Notes: a model not told the origin generated them from the sequence alone. DNA of 64,000 bases from Sanguibacter hominis ATCC BAA-789 (GCF_012396185.1 NZ_JAAXOW010000004.1:124001-188000); one strand, 5' to 3'; counted from the first letter of the stretch, positions 29,516-38,232 are shown. Program-made: numbers and translations.

Positions 29516-30729
29516 CGCGGCCGGCGGTCGACGCGACGCTCGTCGCAGACGTCCGGGCGCGCCTCGGTGCCGCCGCGCGCGACGGTGAGAGGGCCGACGT
29601 CGGCCGGCACGTCCGGGACGCCCTGCGCAGCCGCGGCGCCGTGCTCGGCAGCCGTGCGCTCGAGAGCGTCGTCGCCGACGTCCGCGCGCACGTCCTCGGC
29701 GCCGGACCGCTCCAGCCGTTCCTCGACGACCCTGCCGTGACCGACGTCCTCGTCAACGGGCCCGCTGAGGTGTGGGTCGATCGCGGCGCGGGCCTCGACC
29801 GGGTCCACGTCGACCTCGGCGGGCCGGCGGCGCTGCGCGAGCTCGCCGTGCGCCTCGCCGCCGCGGGCGGGCAGCGGCTCGACGACGCATCCCCGCTCGT
29901 CGACGCGCGCCTGCCCGACGGCACGCGGTTGCACGCCATCATCGAGCCTGTGTGCACGTCCGGGGCGCTCATCTCGCTGCGCGTGCTCCGCAGCGCAGCG
30001 CTCGGCATCGACGCGCTCGACGCGGCCGACGCGTTCCCGCCCGGGGCCCGGGCGACGCTCGAGGCCCTCGTACGGGCGCGCGCGAACGTCCTCGTGTCCG
30101 GCGCGACCGGGACCGGGAAGACGACGCTGCTCGCCGCCGTCCTCGCCCTCGTCCCGCCCGAGCAGCGCATCGTGTGCATCGAGGAGGCGCGTGAGCTCGC
30201 GCCCGTGCACCCGCACGTCGTGCACCTGACCGCGCGACAGGCGAACGTCGAGCACGCGGGCGAGGTGACGCTCTCCGCGCTCGTGCGGGCCGCGCTGCGG
30301 ATGCGGCCCGACCGCATCGTCCTCGGAGAGTGCCGCGGCCCCGAGGTGCGGGACATGCTGCTCGCGCTCAACACCGGCCACGAGGGCGGTTGGGCGACCG
30401 TGCACGCCAACTCGCCGGGCGACGTCCCCGCGCGGCTCGACGCGCTCGCTGGCCTCGCGGGCATGACGTCCGCGTCCATGGCGGCGCAGGCCGCGAGCGC
30501 GCTCGACGCCGTCGTGCACCTGCAGCGGCGCGGACGGCGGCGGGAGGTCGCAGGGATCGGGGCGGTCGTCCGCGACGGTGACCGTCTCGTCGTCGAGGAC
30601 GCCCTCACGTGGGACGACGGTGCGCCCGTGCGCGGGCCGGGGTGGGACGGGCTCGTCGCGCGGCTCGGCCCGCCGAGCCTGGTGGGCCTGGACGATCCGG
30701 TCGTGGCTGCGGTGCGGGGGATCGCGTGA
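29512..30729 (+). CDS. tadA: TadA/CpaF-type pilus assembly ATPase
   Basis: The 405-residue secretion ATPase powers Flp/Tad pilus assembly. It contains the N-terminal VTDVLVNGPAEVWVDRG, Walker A GATGTGKT (197-204), the Asp-box CIEEARELAP, Walker B RIVLGECRG and the His box NTGHEGGWATVHAN. Its start overlaps the previous stop by 4 bp (GTGA). Confidence 0.95.
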   Translation: MTRPAVDATLVADVRARLGAAARDGERADVGRHVRDALRSRGAVLGSRALESVVADVRAHVLGAGPLQPFLDDPAVTDVLVNGPAEVWVDRGAGLDRVHVDLGGPAALRELAVRLAAAGGQRLDDASPLVDARLPDGTRLHAIIEPVCTSGALISLRVLRSAALGIDALDAADAFPPGARATLEALVRARANVLVSGATGTGKTTLLAAVLALVPPEQRIVCIEEARELAPVHPHVVHLTARQANVEHAGEVTLSALVRAALRMRPDRIVLGECRGPEVRDMLLALNTGHEGGWATVHANSPGDVPARLDALAGLAGMTSASMAAQAASALDAVVHLQRRGRRREVAGIGAVVRDGDRLVVEDALTWDDGAPVRGPGWDGLVARLGPPSLVGLDDPVVAAVRGIA

Positions 30730-31433
30730 CCGCGCTCGCGTCGATCCTCGTCGCAGTCACGGCGGCGCTCGTGGCGTGGTGCCGACGCGGCTCGGCGGCG
30801 CGGATCGACGGCGTGGCACGCCCGCGTGCCGTGGGTTCGTCGTCGCGCGACCGTCGCGGCGGCGACGCGGGCGTCCCGCTCGACCGGCTCGTCACGGAGG
30901 TCGCGACGATGCTTCGGGCGGGAGCGCCGCCTGCCTCGGCGTGGGCGCGCGTGGGCGTGCTCGCTGACATGTCCGGGGTTCCGGACGCCCAGGCGCTGAG
31001 GGCACGGTGCGCGGACGGCGCCGAGCAGGGGTGGGCGCGAGTTCTCGCCCGCTCCGCGCGCGCTCCGTCCCCCGACCGCCACGTCGTGGGCGTGGTCGCG
31101 GGGTGCCGCGTCGCCGCGGACGTCGGAGCGTCGCTCGCCCCCGTGCTCGACGGCGTCGCTGCCGCGGTCGTGCGCGCCCGTGAGGGCGAGGCGCGCCGGG
31201 CGGCGGCGCTCGCGGGCCCTCGAGCGACCGCGCGGCTGCTGGGCTGGCTGCCCGTCGGTGGGCTCGGCGTCGCCGTGCTGATGGGTGCGGGCCCCGGTTC
31301 GTCAGGAGCCGGGCAGGGCGTCACGACGGTGGCCATCGGGGCGGGTGCGCTGCTCATGCTCGCGGGTCGAGCCTGGACGCGGCGGCTCGTCCGCGAGGCT
31401 GCGGGAGCCCGGGGACGACGGGTGTCGTCGTGA
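30726..31433 (+). CDS. TadB-like type II secretion F-family membrane protein
   Basis: The 235-residue protein has an N-terminal helix and a cytoplasmic T2SSF-like helical domain (LVTEVATMLRAGAPPASAWARV, split as LVTEVATMLRAG and APPASAWARV; VGVVAGCRVAADVGASL). Two helices close it near the C-terminus. This is the TadB platform position, directly after the ATPase with a GTGA overlap. Confidence 0.85.
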   Translation: MTALASILVAVTAALVAWCRRGSAARIDGVARPRAVGSSSRDRRGGDAGVPLDRLVTEVATMLRAGAPPASAWARVGVLADMSGVPDAQALRARCADGAEQGWARVLARSARAPSPDRHVVGVVAGCRVAADVGASLAPVLDGVAAAVVRAREGEARRAAALAGPRATARLLGWLPVGGLGVAVLMGAGPGSSGAGQGVTTVAIGAGALLMLAGRAWTRRLVREAAGARGRRVSS

Positions 31434-32074
31434 GCGCGGTGACCATCGACCTCGTGCTTGCGGTCGTGGTCGCTGCGGGGCTCCTCGCCGCGGTGGTGCC
31501 GTGGCGGGGGCTCGAGACGGGGCGGCGGCTGCCGCTCGTCGCCGCGCCCGGGTGCTCCGACGTGGCGGGCGGGGAACCTGCGGCGGAGCAGGCCGAGGAG
31601 GTCGACCTCGGCGTCGTCCTCGAGCTGTTGGCGGTGGCGCTGCGCGCTGGCACGTCGCTACCGCGGGCGATCAGGGTCACGGGTCAGGCCGTCGCGGGAG
31701 CCGACGGCGCGAGGCTTGCCCGTGCGGGGACCGCGCTCGAGCTCGGAGCCTCGTGGGACGAGGCGTGGCACGGCCTCGCCGACACAGGCGCGCGTGCGCG
31801 CCCGCGCCTCGGTCGCCGGCGGACGGCCGACGACCGCGTCGTCGCGCTCGTACGCGACTGCCTGCGCCCGGCCTGGGTGGACGGGGCGGCGCCGGGCCCT
31901 CTCCTGCACGCGGCTGAGGCGCGCCTCGCGCACGACGACGCGACTGCGGCGCAGGTTGCCGCGGAACGTCTGGGCGTGCGCCTCGTCGTGCCGCTCGGGA
32001 CGTGCCTGCTCCCCGCGTTCATCTTGATGGGGCTCGTGCCGGTGGTCGTGGCTCTCGGGCAGGGACTTCTGTGA
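31430..32074 (+). CDS. TadC-like type II secretion F-family membrane protein
   Basis: The 214-residue protein has one N-terminal helix, the T2SSF-like segment VVLELLAVALRAGTSLPRAI, and a C-terminal hydrophobic stretch RLVVPLGTCLLPAFILMGLV. It is the second platform protein of the Tad apparatus and overlaps tadB by 4 bp. Confidence 0.85.
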   Translation: MSAVTIDLVLAVVVAAGLLAAVVPWRGLETGRRLPLVAAPGCSDVAGGEPAAEQAEEVDLGVVLELLAVALRAGTSLPRAIRVTGQAVAGADGARLARAGTALELGASWDEAWHGLADTGARARPRLGRRRTADDRVVALVRDCLRPAWVDGAAPGPLLHAAEARLAHDDATAAQVAAERLGVRLVVPLGTCLLPAFILMGLVPVVVALGQGLL

Positions 32075-32168
32075 CAGCTCCCGTCCACAGGCGCGGCCGC
32101 CGCGCATCGACCGCACGCGGACGGGTGCAGCCGGAGCGGCGCCGCCACGTGCCGGCGCAGGCTCGGAG

Positions 32169-32186
32169 CGCGGCCGACCGGCCGCG
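32169..32186 (+). promoter_or_regulatory. Hairpin between tadC and the pilin gene
   Basis: CGCGGCC and GGCCGCG form a perfect 7-bp stem with a GACC loop, 20 bp before the pilin start. In the one gap of the operon (132 bp), it may stabilise or terminate mRNA so that the pilin is expressed at a different level. Confidence 0.4.
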
Positions 32187-32206
32187 ACGGATCGACGGAG
32201 GAACCC

Positions 32207-32524
32207 ATGACCACGATGACCAGCACGATCGCCGCGCCGGGAAGGCCCGCGAGCTGTCCGACCGCCCCGAACGGCGCCCTGCGCGAGCGAGCCCGCCGCG
32301 AACGGCACGGACCCGCCCGGCTCGTGCGGCTCGCGCCACGGGCCAGGGCTCGGTGGGCGCGGACCGTCGTGCGCGGGCGCGACGCCGGCCTCGCGACTGC
32401 CGAGTACGCAGTCGTCCTGATCGCGGCGGTCGGCTTCGCCGGCCTGCTGCTCGTGATCCTCACCTCGAGCGAGGTCCGCGGGCTGCTCCTCGGCCTCGTC
32501 CAGAAGGCCCTGGCAGTCGGATGA
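32207..32524 (+). CDS. DUF4244 Flp-like pilin subunit
   Basis: The 105-residue protein has a long basic N-tail of about 60 residues. The pilin-like core then begins: DAGLATAEYAVVLIAAVGFA with the E-Y pair typical of Flp prepilins at the start of the hydrophobic helix. It ends TSSEVRGLLLGLVQKAL as in DUF4244. Cleavage before the core by a prepilin peptidase is expected but no peptidase is in the window. A GGAGGA site precedes the ATG. Confidence 0.9.
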   Translation: MTTMTSTIAAPGRPASCPTAPNGALRERARRERHGPARLVRLAPRARARWARTVVRGRDAGLATAEYAVVLIAAVGFAGLLLVILTSSEVRGLLLGLVQKALAVG

Positions 32525-32880
32525 GCAGGTCGCCGCGGCCGGCGGTCGCACCCCGTGGGGACTCGGGCGTCGTCACGGCGGAGCTCGCGGTGCTGCTCCC
32601 GACGGTCGTGGTCCTGCTGCTCGTGCTGCTCGTCGTCGGGAACGTCGGGATGACACGGCTGCAGGTCGCCGGCGCCGCGCGTGCGGGGGCACGCGCGGCG
32701 TCGCTCGGCGAGGACCCGGCTGCCGTGACGACCGCGGCCCGCCGCGTCGCGGGCGACCGCGCCGCAGTCATGACCGGTGAGGACGAGGGCTGGCGCACCG
32801 TGGAGGTGAGCCGCGACATCGGGACGTCCTGGTTGTCGTTCCACGTCAGCGCCTCGTCGACCGCATGGGTCGAGCAGTGA
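32521..32880 (+). CDS. TadE-family pseudopilin
   Basis: The 119-residue protein starts with the TadE signature DSGVVTAELAVLLPTVVVLL, a membrane helix preceded by Glu. It continues with an extracytoplasmic part (LQVAGAARAGARAASLGED). It overlaps the pilin stop by 4 bp (ATGA). TadE proteins are minor pilins or initiation factors of the Tad pilus. Confidence 0.88.
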   Translation: MSRSPRPAVAPRGDSGVVTAELAVLLPTVVVLLLVLLVVGNVGMTRLQVAGAARAGARAASLGEDPAAVTTAARRVAGDRAAVMTGEDEGWRTVEVSRDIGTSWLSFHVSASSTAWVEQ

Positions 32881-33272
32881 GCACCGGCCAGGCCGGGAGC
32901 GGGGACGAGGGATCGGCCGCGGTCCTGGTCGTCGCCCTCCTCGCGGTCGCAGCGGCGCTCGTCGCTGCGGTCGCGATCCTCGCGGGAGCGCACACCGCGC
33001 GGGCAGACGCTCAGACTGCGGCAGACCTCGCCGCGCTCGCGGCAGCGCAGCGCCACGCGGTTGCTCGCTCCGGGGCTTGCGAGACGGGGAGCGAGGCGGC
33101 GACGCGCAACGGAGGTCGTCTCACCAGGTGCATCGTGGCAGACGACGGTAGCGTCACGGTCAGCGTCGAACGTGACCGTGGCGGTGCCTCGGGAGCATTC
33201 GGTGCGCGGTCGGTGGAAGCGACAGCCCGCGCAGGGCCGTCCTGGCTGCTGGCCGCACGTGCCGCCCCGTGA
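32877..33272 (+). CDS. Rv3654c-family TadE-like protein
   Basis: The 131-residue protein begins GDEGSAAVLVVALLAVAAAL, a TadE/Flp-like helix. It goes on with HTARADAQTAADLAALAAAQ, the pattern of the helicase/secretion-neighbourhood TadE-like family of actinobacteria. I chose GTG 32877 because it recreates the GTGA overlap used throughout this operon; ATG 32865 is possible. It is the last gene of the Tad run. Confidence 0.85.
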   Translation: MSTGQAGSGDEGSAAVLVVALLAVAAALVAAVAILAGAHTARADAQTAADLAALAAAQRHAVARSGACETGSEAATRNGGRLTRCIVADDGSVTVSVERDRGGASGAFGARSVEATARAGPSWLLAARAAP

Positions 33273-33332
33273 TCGGGGGTTCGGCCGACCCGGCGCGTCC
33301 GCGCCACCGTCGACACGAAGCAGGGGAGACAC

Positions 33333-33986
33333 ATGAGGACCGATGACCGAGACCGCCTCTGGGGCCTGGTGCACGCGGAACGAGCCGCGCTCGCAGACGA
33401 CCTCGCCCGGCTCGAGCCGGAGCAGTGGCACCACCGCACCTTGTGCGGGCGGTGGGACGTCGAGGACGTCGTCGCGCACTTGGTCGCGGCCGCGCTGACC
33501 GGTCGCGGCCGCTGGATCCGGAGCATCGTCGGCGCGAGGTTCCGCACCGACGTGCACAACCAGAGGCGACTCGACGAGCACAAGGGCCGTGACCCCGAGG
33601 AGACGTTCGCGCGGTTCCGCGCGGCGGTCGACAGCACGATCGCCCCGACAGGTCATACGGCGGCCTACCTGGGCGAGGTCCTCGTCCATGCGCAGGACAT
33701 CCGCGAACCGCTGGGCCTGCCGCGGCGTCCGAGCGTCGAGGCGCTCACCCCCGTCGCGGAGTTCTTCGCGAAGCAGGACTTCGCCGTCTCGAGCCGAAAG
33801 GTCGCCGCAGGCCTGGAGCTGGTCGCTTCCGACGGGCCGTTCCGCGCAGGCGCCGGGCCTCGCGCCGAGGGCAGCACGCTCGCGCTCGTCATGTCGATGG
33901 CAGGGCGGGACGCTTACCTCGACGAGCTCGAGGGGCCGGGGCTCGAGGACCTGCGGGCGAGGGTGTCTGCAGGTACAGGTAGCTGA
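33333..33986 (+). CDS. Maleylpyruvate isomerase family mycothiol-dependent enzyme
   Basis: The 217-residue protein has the DinB-like N-terminal helix bundle. Its LCGRWDVEDVVAHLVAAAL segment carries the conserved histidine for metal binding, with further conserved HAQDIREPLG. The family includes mycothiol-dependent maleylpyruvate isomerase and many uncharacterised thiol transferases. The substrate cannot be told. A GGGGAG site precedes the ATG. It lies between the Tad operon and the regulator-oxidoreductase pair. Confidence 0.85.
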   Translation: MRTDDRDRLWGLVHAERAALADDLARLEPEQWHHRTLCGRWDVEDVVAHLVAAALTGRGRWIRSIVGARFRTDVHNQRRLDEHKGRDPEETFARFRAAVDSTIAPTGHTAAYLGEVLVHAQDIREPLGLPRRPSVEALTPVAEFFAKQDFAVSSRKVAAGLELVASDGPFRAGAGPRAEGSTLALVMSMAGRDAYLDELEGPGLEDLRARVSAGTGS

Positions 33987-34058
33987 GGGTCGAGAGCCGA
34001 GCCTCGAGGAGCGGGGCCGGGCTGCGCGGCGTCGTCCGCGCCTGACGCACGACGAGAT

Positions 34059-34095
34059 GTCAACCCGTTGACACTGCGCGTGTCAACGGGTTGAC
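34059..34095. promoter_or_regulatory. Double palindromic operator of the MarR-oxidoreductase operon
   Basis: GTCAACCCGTTGACAC (34059-34074) and its exact complement (34080-34095) flank a 5-bp centre. Each arm contains its own 14-bp near- or full palindrome GTCAAC..GTTGAC. The block ends 7 bp before the MarR ATG and contains TTGACA-like -35 boxes, so binding would block transcription. Confidence 0.75.
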
Positions 34096-34102
34096 TTCGG
34101 GT

Positions 34103-34537
34103 ATGAGCACACGCCTCACCTACTCGATCAACGAGCTCTCGACCGCGCTCGACGCGTACGCAGACCGCATCCTGCAGGCGCGTTGGGGAGTCACGATCAG
34201 CCAGTTCACCTTCCTCGCCGTGCTCGAGGAGGGGCAACCGATCGACGTCACCCACCTCGCCGAGTGTCTCGGCGTCACGAAGGCCGCGGTGAGCAAGCGT
34301 GTCCCCGTCCTCGTCGGCAAGGGCCTCGTGCAGACCCAGACCGATCCCGCGAACGCTCGACGGGTCGTCCTCACCCTCACCGAGGCAGGCCTGCGGCTCG
34401 CACGTGAGGCCGGGGACGTCCTCGAAGCTGAGTTCGAGGACATGTTCGTCGACCGCCCCGACCTCGACCTCGAGCGGATCCACGCTGACGTGCTCGCAAT
34501 GCTCGGTACCGTCCTGTCCAAGGAGAGCGCGAGATGA
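34103..34537 (+). CDS. MarR-family regulator
   Basis: The 144-residue winged-helix protein contains DVTHLAECLGVTKAAVSKRV in its recognition region and a wing with ANARRVVLTLTEAG. ATG 34103 starts right after the operator; a TTG at 34091 would lie inside it. Its stop overlaps the next start (ATGA), so it should control itself and the oxidoreductase. Confidence 0.9.
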   Translation: MSTRLTYSINELSTALDAYADRILQARWGVTISQFTFLAVLEEGQPIDVTHLAECLGVTKAAVSKRVPVLVGKGLVQTQTDPANARRVVLTLTEAGLRLAREAGDVLEAEFEDMFVDRPDLDLERIHADVLAMLGTVLSKESAR

Positions 34538-35244
34538 CCTCGACGACGCCACCCTCACCCGCCCGGACTTCGACCGCGCGACCCTCGATCCTCGTCGTCC
34601 TCGGTCACCCGCGCAGCGACAGCCTGTGCGGGGCGCTCGCAGACGCGTACGCCGATGGCGCGCGAGCCGCGGGCGCCGACGTCACCGTCCTGCGGCTCGG
34701 CGACACGGACTTCGACCTCGCGTCCCGCGAGCACAGCCTCCAGCGCTGGCTCGGCCCTGACCAGGAGCCGGCGCGCGAGACCGAGGTCGAGGCGATGATC
34801 ACGGCGGTCCACGCGGCCGACCACATCGTGCTCGTGTTCCCGCAGTGGTGGGGCACCTACCCGGCCCTGCTCAAGGGGTGGATCGACCGGGTGATCTTGT
34901 CGAGGTCTGCGTTCTCCTACCGTGCAGGCTCGTCGCTCTGGGACAAGCACCTCACCGGTCGCACTGCACGCCTCATCATGACGATGGACAGCCCCGCGTG
35001 GTGGGACACCGTCCAGTACCGCCGTGCCGCACTCAGGTCGCTCACGCACGCCACGCTCGGCTACTGCGGCGTGCGGACGGTGGGAACGACTCGTCTCGCG
35101 CGGGTGCGCTTCTCCTCCGCCGAGTGCCGCGCCGCATGGATCGCCCGGGCCGAGCGCCAGGGTCGCACCGATGCCGCGCGGACGCCGAAGGTGAGCCGCA
35201 CGCCAGCCAGGTTCGAGACGCTCCGACCCGGTCCGGTCGGCTAG
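34534..35244 (+). CDS. Flavodoxin-fold NAD(P)H:quinone oxidoreductase
   Basis: The 236-residue protein belongs to the NQO1/KefF-like flavodoxin family. It has LVVLGHPRSDSLCGALADAY at the phosphate loop and VFPQWWGTYPALLKGWIDRV at the flavin-site helix. Such two-electron quinone reductases detoxify electrophiles. Control by the coupled MarR suggests induction by quinones or similar stress. Its stop overlaps that of the convergent helicase gene. Confidence 0.9.
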   Translation: MTSTTPPSPARTSTARPSILVVLGHPRSDSLCGALADAYADGARAAGADVTVLRLGDTDFDLASREHSLQRWLGPDQEPARETEVEAMITAVHAADHIVLVFPQWWGTYPALLKGWIDRVILSRSAFSYRAGSSLWDKHLTGRTARLIMTMDSPAWWDTVQYRRAALRSLTHATLGYCGVRTVGTTRLARVRFSSAECRAAWIARAERQGRTDAARTPKVSRTPARFETLRPGPVG

Positions 35245-37823
35245 CGGGCGGTTGTCGCCGCGTCGGGTCCGCCGTGCGGGCGCCGGTTCCGGCCGCGCCC
35301 CGGGTCGAGGTCGCCCTCCGCGCCCTCGCCGTCGCGCACACCGCGCGGGGCGGGGGTGCACGCGAGGACGACGTCGAGGAGCCGCACCGCCGCGTCCTTC
35401 TCGAGCGGGTTGTTCTGCGAGCCGCACTTGGGCGACTGGACGCACGCGGGGCAGCCGCTCGTGCACGGGCACGCGGCGATCGCGTCGCGCGTCGCGCGCA
35501 GCCAGGTCGCGCCCAGCTCGTAGCCGCGCTCGGCGAAGCCTGCGCCGCCGGGATAGGCGTCGTAGACGAAGACGGTCGCGTGCTCGGTGTCGACGTGCAG
35601 CGCGGTCGAGACCCCGCCGAGGTCCCAGCGGTCGCACGTCGCGAGGAGCGGCAGCAGCCCGATCGAGGCGTGCTCGGCGGCGTGCAGCGCGCCGGGAACC
35701 GTCTCGGCCGTGAGGCCGGCCGCCTCGAGGACCGCGGCAGGAGCGGTCCACCACACGGCGACGGTCGACAGGGTCCGCGGCGGCAGGTCGAGCTCTTGCG
35801 ACCCGACGACCTCGAGCCCGGGCAGGCGCCGCTTCGTGAAGCTGATGACCTGCGTCGTCACGTCGACCTCGCCGACGCCCCACGTCACGGGCGCGGGACC
35901 GGAGTCCCACGTCCGCGAGCGAAGGGTGCTCTGCACGGCGATCGTCGTGACGTCGTGGGACCACGTGCCGTAGTCGACGTCGCGGCGTCGCACGAGCGCG
36001 ACGTGGTCCTGCAGGTCGAGGTGGTCGACGACGAACGTCGCGCCCTGGTGCACGTACACGGCGCCGTCGTGCACGGACCCGTCCGCGGCGGGCTGGTCGA
36101 TCGTGCCGAGCATGCGTCCGGTCGCCGCCTCGACGACGCGGACGGGCTGCCCGCCCGTGCCGCGCAGGTCGGTGAGCTGCGACGCGGGCTCGGGATGCGT
36201 CCAGAACCAGCCGCTCGGGCGGCGGCGCAGCGCGCCGCGCGCGGTGAGGACGTCGAGCACCTCGGCGGCGTGCGTGCCGAACGTGTCGCGCTCGTCGGGG
36301 CGCACGGGGAGCTCGGCGGCGGCGGCGCAGAGGTGCGGGGCGAGGACGTGCGGGTTCCCGGGGTCGAAGACGGTCGCCTCGAGCGGGGCGTCGAGGATCG
36401 CTTCGGGGTGGTGCACGAGGTACGTGTCGAGCGGGTCCTCGCGCGCGACGAAGACGACGAGCCCGTCGGCGCCGGCGCGCCCCGCGCGCCCGGCCTGCTG
36501 CCAGATCGACATGCGGGTACCGGGCCACCCGACGATGAGCACGGCGTCGAGCCCGGAGATGTCGACGCCGAGCTCGAGCGCGTTCGTCGTCGCGAGGGCG
36601 CGCAGCGCGCCCGTGCGGATCGCGTCCTCGAGCGCGCGGCGTTCCTCGGGGAGGTACCCGCCGCGGTAGGCGGCGACGGCGTGCTGCAGCGCGGGGTCGA
36701 CGGCGTGCAGGGCGCGCTGGGCGCTCAGCGCGACGGACTCGGCGCCGCGGCGCGAGCGGGTGAACGCGAGGCTGCGGGCGCCCGCGCAGGTGAGGTCGGC
36801 GAGGAGGTCGGCGGCCTCGGCGGTCGCGGACCGCCGGGGACGGTCCTCGACCTCGGGAGTCTCGACCCACCACTCGTCGGTCCCGGTCGTGGCGCCGTCG
36901 GCGCCGGGTCCGGAGGGGGCGACGACCTGGAACCCGTCGATGCCGGAGTCGGCGGGCGGGAGCTCGGGCGGCTCCCACAGCACGAACGTGCGGGTGCCGG
37001 ACGGCGCGGTGTTCTCGGTGACGGCGACGACGTCGCGCTCGTCCACCCCGACGAGGCGCGCGGCGCTGCGCGCGGGCTCGGCGGTCGTCGCGGACGCGAC
37101 GAGGAAGACGGGCCCGGGACCGCCGGAGTAGTGCGCGCACAGGCGCTGGAGACGGCGCAGGACGAGCGAGACGTGCGCTCCGAAGACGCCGCGGAAGGCG
37201 TGCCCCTCGTCGACGACGACGTAGCGCAAGGAGCGTAGGAACCGCACCCAGCGGGCGTGGCTGGGGAGCATCGAGAAGTGCAGGAAGTCGGGGTTGGTCA
37301 GGACTGCGTCGGCGTGGTCCTGGACCCAGCGGCGCTCGGTGAACGGGGTGTCGCCGTCGCACGTCGCGACGCGGAGGTCGCGGACGTCGGCGGCGCGCAG
37401 GAGGCGTTCGACACCGCTGAGCTGGTCGGCGGCGAGCGCCTTGGTCGGGCACAGGTAGAGCACGGATCCGCGCGAGCGGACGTTCTCGATGCGGCTGAAC
37501 GCGGCGGTGCCTTCCGCGGCGGCGAGGCTGTCGGCGCGCACGGAGGTGAGGGCGGGCAGCCAGAAGGCGAGCGACTTGCCTGAGCCGGTCGACGTGCCGA
37601 GCGCGGTGTGCCGGCCGTGCCACGCGGCGTCGGCTGCCTCGACCTGGTGGTGCCACGGGCGTTCGACGCCGAGCGCACGGTAGCCCGCGACGAGCGCAGG
37701 GTCCGCCCACGCGGGCCAGTCGGCGTGCACGCCCTCGCGGGCCGGCAGGTGGGCGATGTGCGTCGCGTTCTCGGCGCGGCGCCCTCCGGCGAGGAGGACG
37801 TCGAGGAGGTCGGGTGCGGGCAC
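35241..37823 (-). CDS. DEAD/DEAH-box DNA helicase with DUF1998 (MrfA/YprA, Rv3649 family)
   Basis: The 860-residue protein has Walker A GTSTGSGKS, PTKALAADQ, a DEVH-like VVDEGHAF box, SATTAEP, a helicase C domain ending in WQQAGRAGRAGADG, and a C-terminal DUF1998 domain. That domain carries the four-cysteine cluster CPCTSGCPACVQSPKCG. This is the layout of Bacillus MrfA (mitomycin repair factor) and mycobacterial Rv3649. GTG 37823 is preceded by GAGGATGG. Its place next to a Tad locus is the known actinobacterial helicase/secretion neighbourhood; here three redox genes separate them. Confidence 0.92.
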   Translation of the reverse strand: MPAPDLLDVLLAGGRRAENATHIAHLPAREGVHADWPAWADPALVAGYRALGVERPWHHQVEAADAAWHGRHTALGTSTGSGKSLAFWLPALTSVRADSLAAAEGTAAFSRIENVRSRGSVLYLCPTKALAADQLSGVERLLRAADVRDLRVATCDGDTPFTERRWVQDHADAVLTNPDFLHFSMLPSHARWVRFLRSLRYVVVDEGHAFRGVFGAHVSLVLRRLQRLCAHYSGGPGPVFLVASATTAEPARSAARLVGVDERDVVAVTENTAPSGTRTFVLWEPPELPPADSGIDGFQVVAPSGPGADGATTGTDEWWVETPEVEDRPRRSATAEAADLLADLTCAGARSLAFTRSRRGAESVALSAQRALHAVDPALQHAVAAYRGGYLPEERRALEDAIRTGALRALATTNALELGVDISGLDAVLIVGWPGTRMSIWQQAGRAGRAGADGLVVFVAREDPLDTYLVHHPEAILDAPLEATVFDPGNPHVLAPHLCAAAAELPVRPDERDTFGTHAAEVLDVLTARGALRRRPSGWFWTHPEPASQLTDLRGTGGQPVRVVEAATGRMLGTIDQPAADGSVHDGAVYVHQGATFVVDHLDLQDHVALVRRRDVDYGTWSHDVTTIAVQSTLRSRTWDSGPAPVTWGVGEVDVTTQVISFTKRRLPGLEVVGSQELDLPPRTLSTVAVWWTAPAAVLEAAGLTAETVPGALHAAEHASIGLLPLLATCDRWDLGGVSTALHVDTEHATVFVYDAYPGGAGFAERGYELGATWLRATRDAIAACPCTSGCPACVQSPKCGSQNNPLEKDAAVRLLDVVLACTPAPRGVRDGEGAEGDLDPGRGRNRRPHGGPDAATTAR

Positions 37824-37889
37824 GGGGCCATCCTCGCACCAGCACCGTGCCGCCAGGTGTCCGCACCTCGGTCCAGGCGTGGACACCTG

Positions 37890-37918
37890 TTGACACCCCT
37901 GGACCCCGCGCCTAGATT
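37890..37918 (+). promoter_or_regulatory. Sigma-70-type promoter of the SAM-IV leader
   Basis: TTGACA (37890-37895) and TAGATT (37913-37918) are separated by exactly 17 bp. This is the best consensus promoter in the window and points to a start near 37925, leaving a leader of about 520 nt before the next large gene. Confidence 0.8.
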
Positions 37919-37974
37919 GCGCAGTAATTCCGGAACGCAGGGTGTCAAACCAGGTGACCGGAAGGACTCGACAG

Positions 37975-38090
37975 GACAAGGTCACGAGTATCAGCGACAA
38001 GCCCCGGCTCGCTGGTCAGCAACCCTCCCGCGCGGTGGGGTGCTCCGGGTGAGGACCTGGCACCGGATCTCGGTGCAAGAGCGCAGCCGC
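37975..38090 (+). promoter_or_regulatory. SAM-IV riboswitch
   Basis: The stretch reproduces the SAM-IV aptamer core: P1 from AGGTC (37979-37983) pairing with GACCT (38054-38058), the kink-turn-like GTCACGAGTATCAGCGACAA, AGCCCCGGCTCGCTGG, GCAACCCTCC, GCGGTGGGGTGCTCCGGGTG. The downstream GCACCG/CGGTGC hairpin (38060-38076) is followed by GC-rich pseudoknot strands. SAM-IV is an actinobacterial S-adenosylmethionine sensor usually placed before sulfur-metabolism genes; binding is expected to switch expression off. Confidence 0.9.
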
Positions 38091-38119
38091 GAGAGCGGTT
38101 CGGACAGGAGACACGCACG

Positions 38120-38224
38120 ATGATGGCAGGACGGCTTCGCACACCCGCGTCGATCTCGCTCGCCCCTGTGATGTGTCCGACCTGTATGCCCTGCGGGTCC
38201 GTCGCCTGTTGTCCCCGCGACTGA
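38120..38224 (+). CDS. Cysteine-rich leader peptide (34 residues)
   Basis: ATG 38120 follows a GGAG site by 9 nt and opens a 34-codon frame that ends at TGA 38222-38224. The second half reads MCPTCMPCGSVACCPRD, with five cysteines in 13 residues, two of them adjacent. It lies between the SAM-IV aptamer and the monooxygenase gene. Poly-cysteine upstream frames are known in mycobacteria to sense cysteine by ribosome stalling and to attenuate sulfur genes; a like role here is inference from composition and position. Confidence 0.75.
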   Translation: MMAGRLRTPASISLAPVMCPTCMPCGSVACCPRD

Positions 38225-38232
38225 CCCGCTGA

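Noticed and set aside
34555-37896. 1113-codon minus-strand frame opposite and beside the helicase
   Set aside because: It is almost pure Arg/Pro/Ala/His with no helicase motif; the DUF1998 helicase is in the neighbouring frame.
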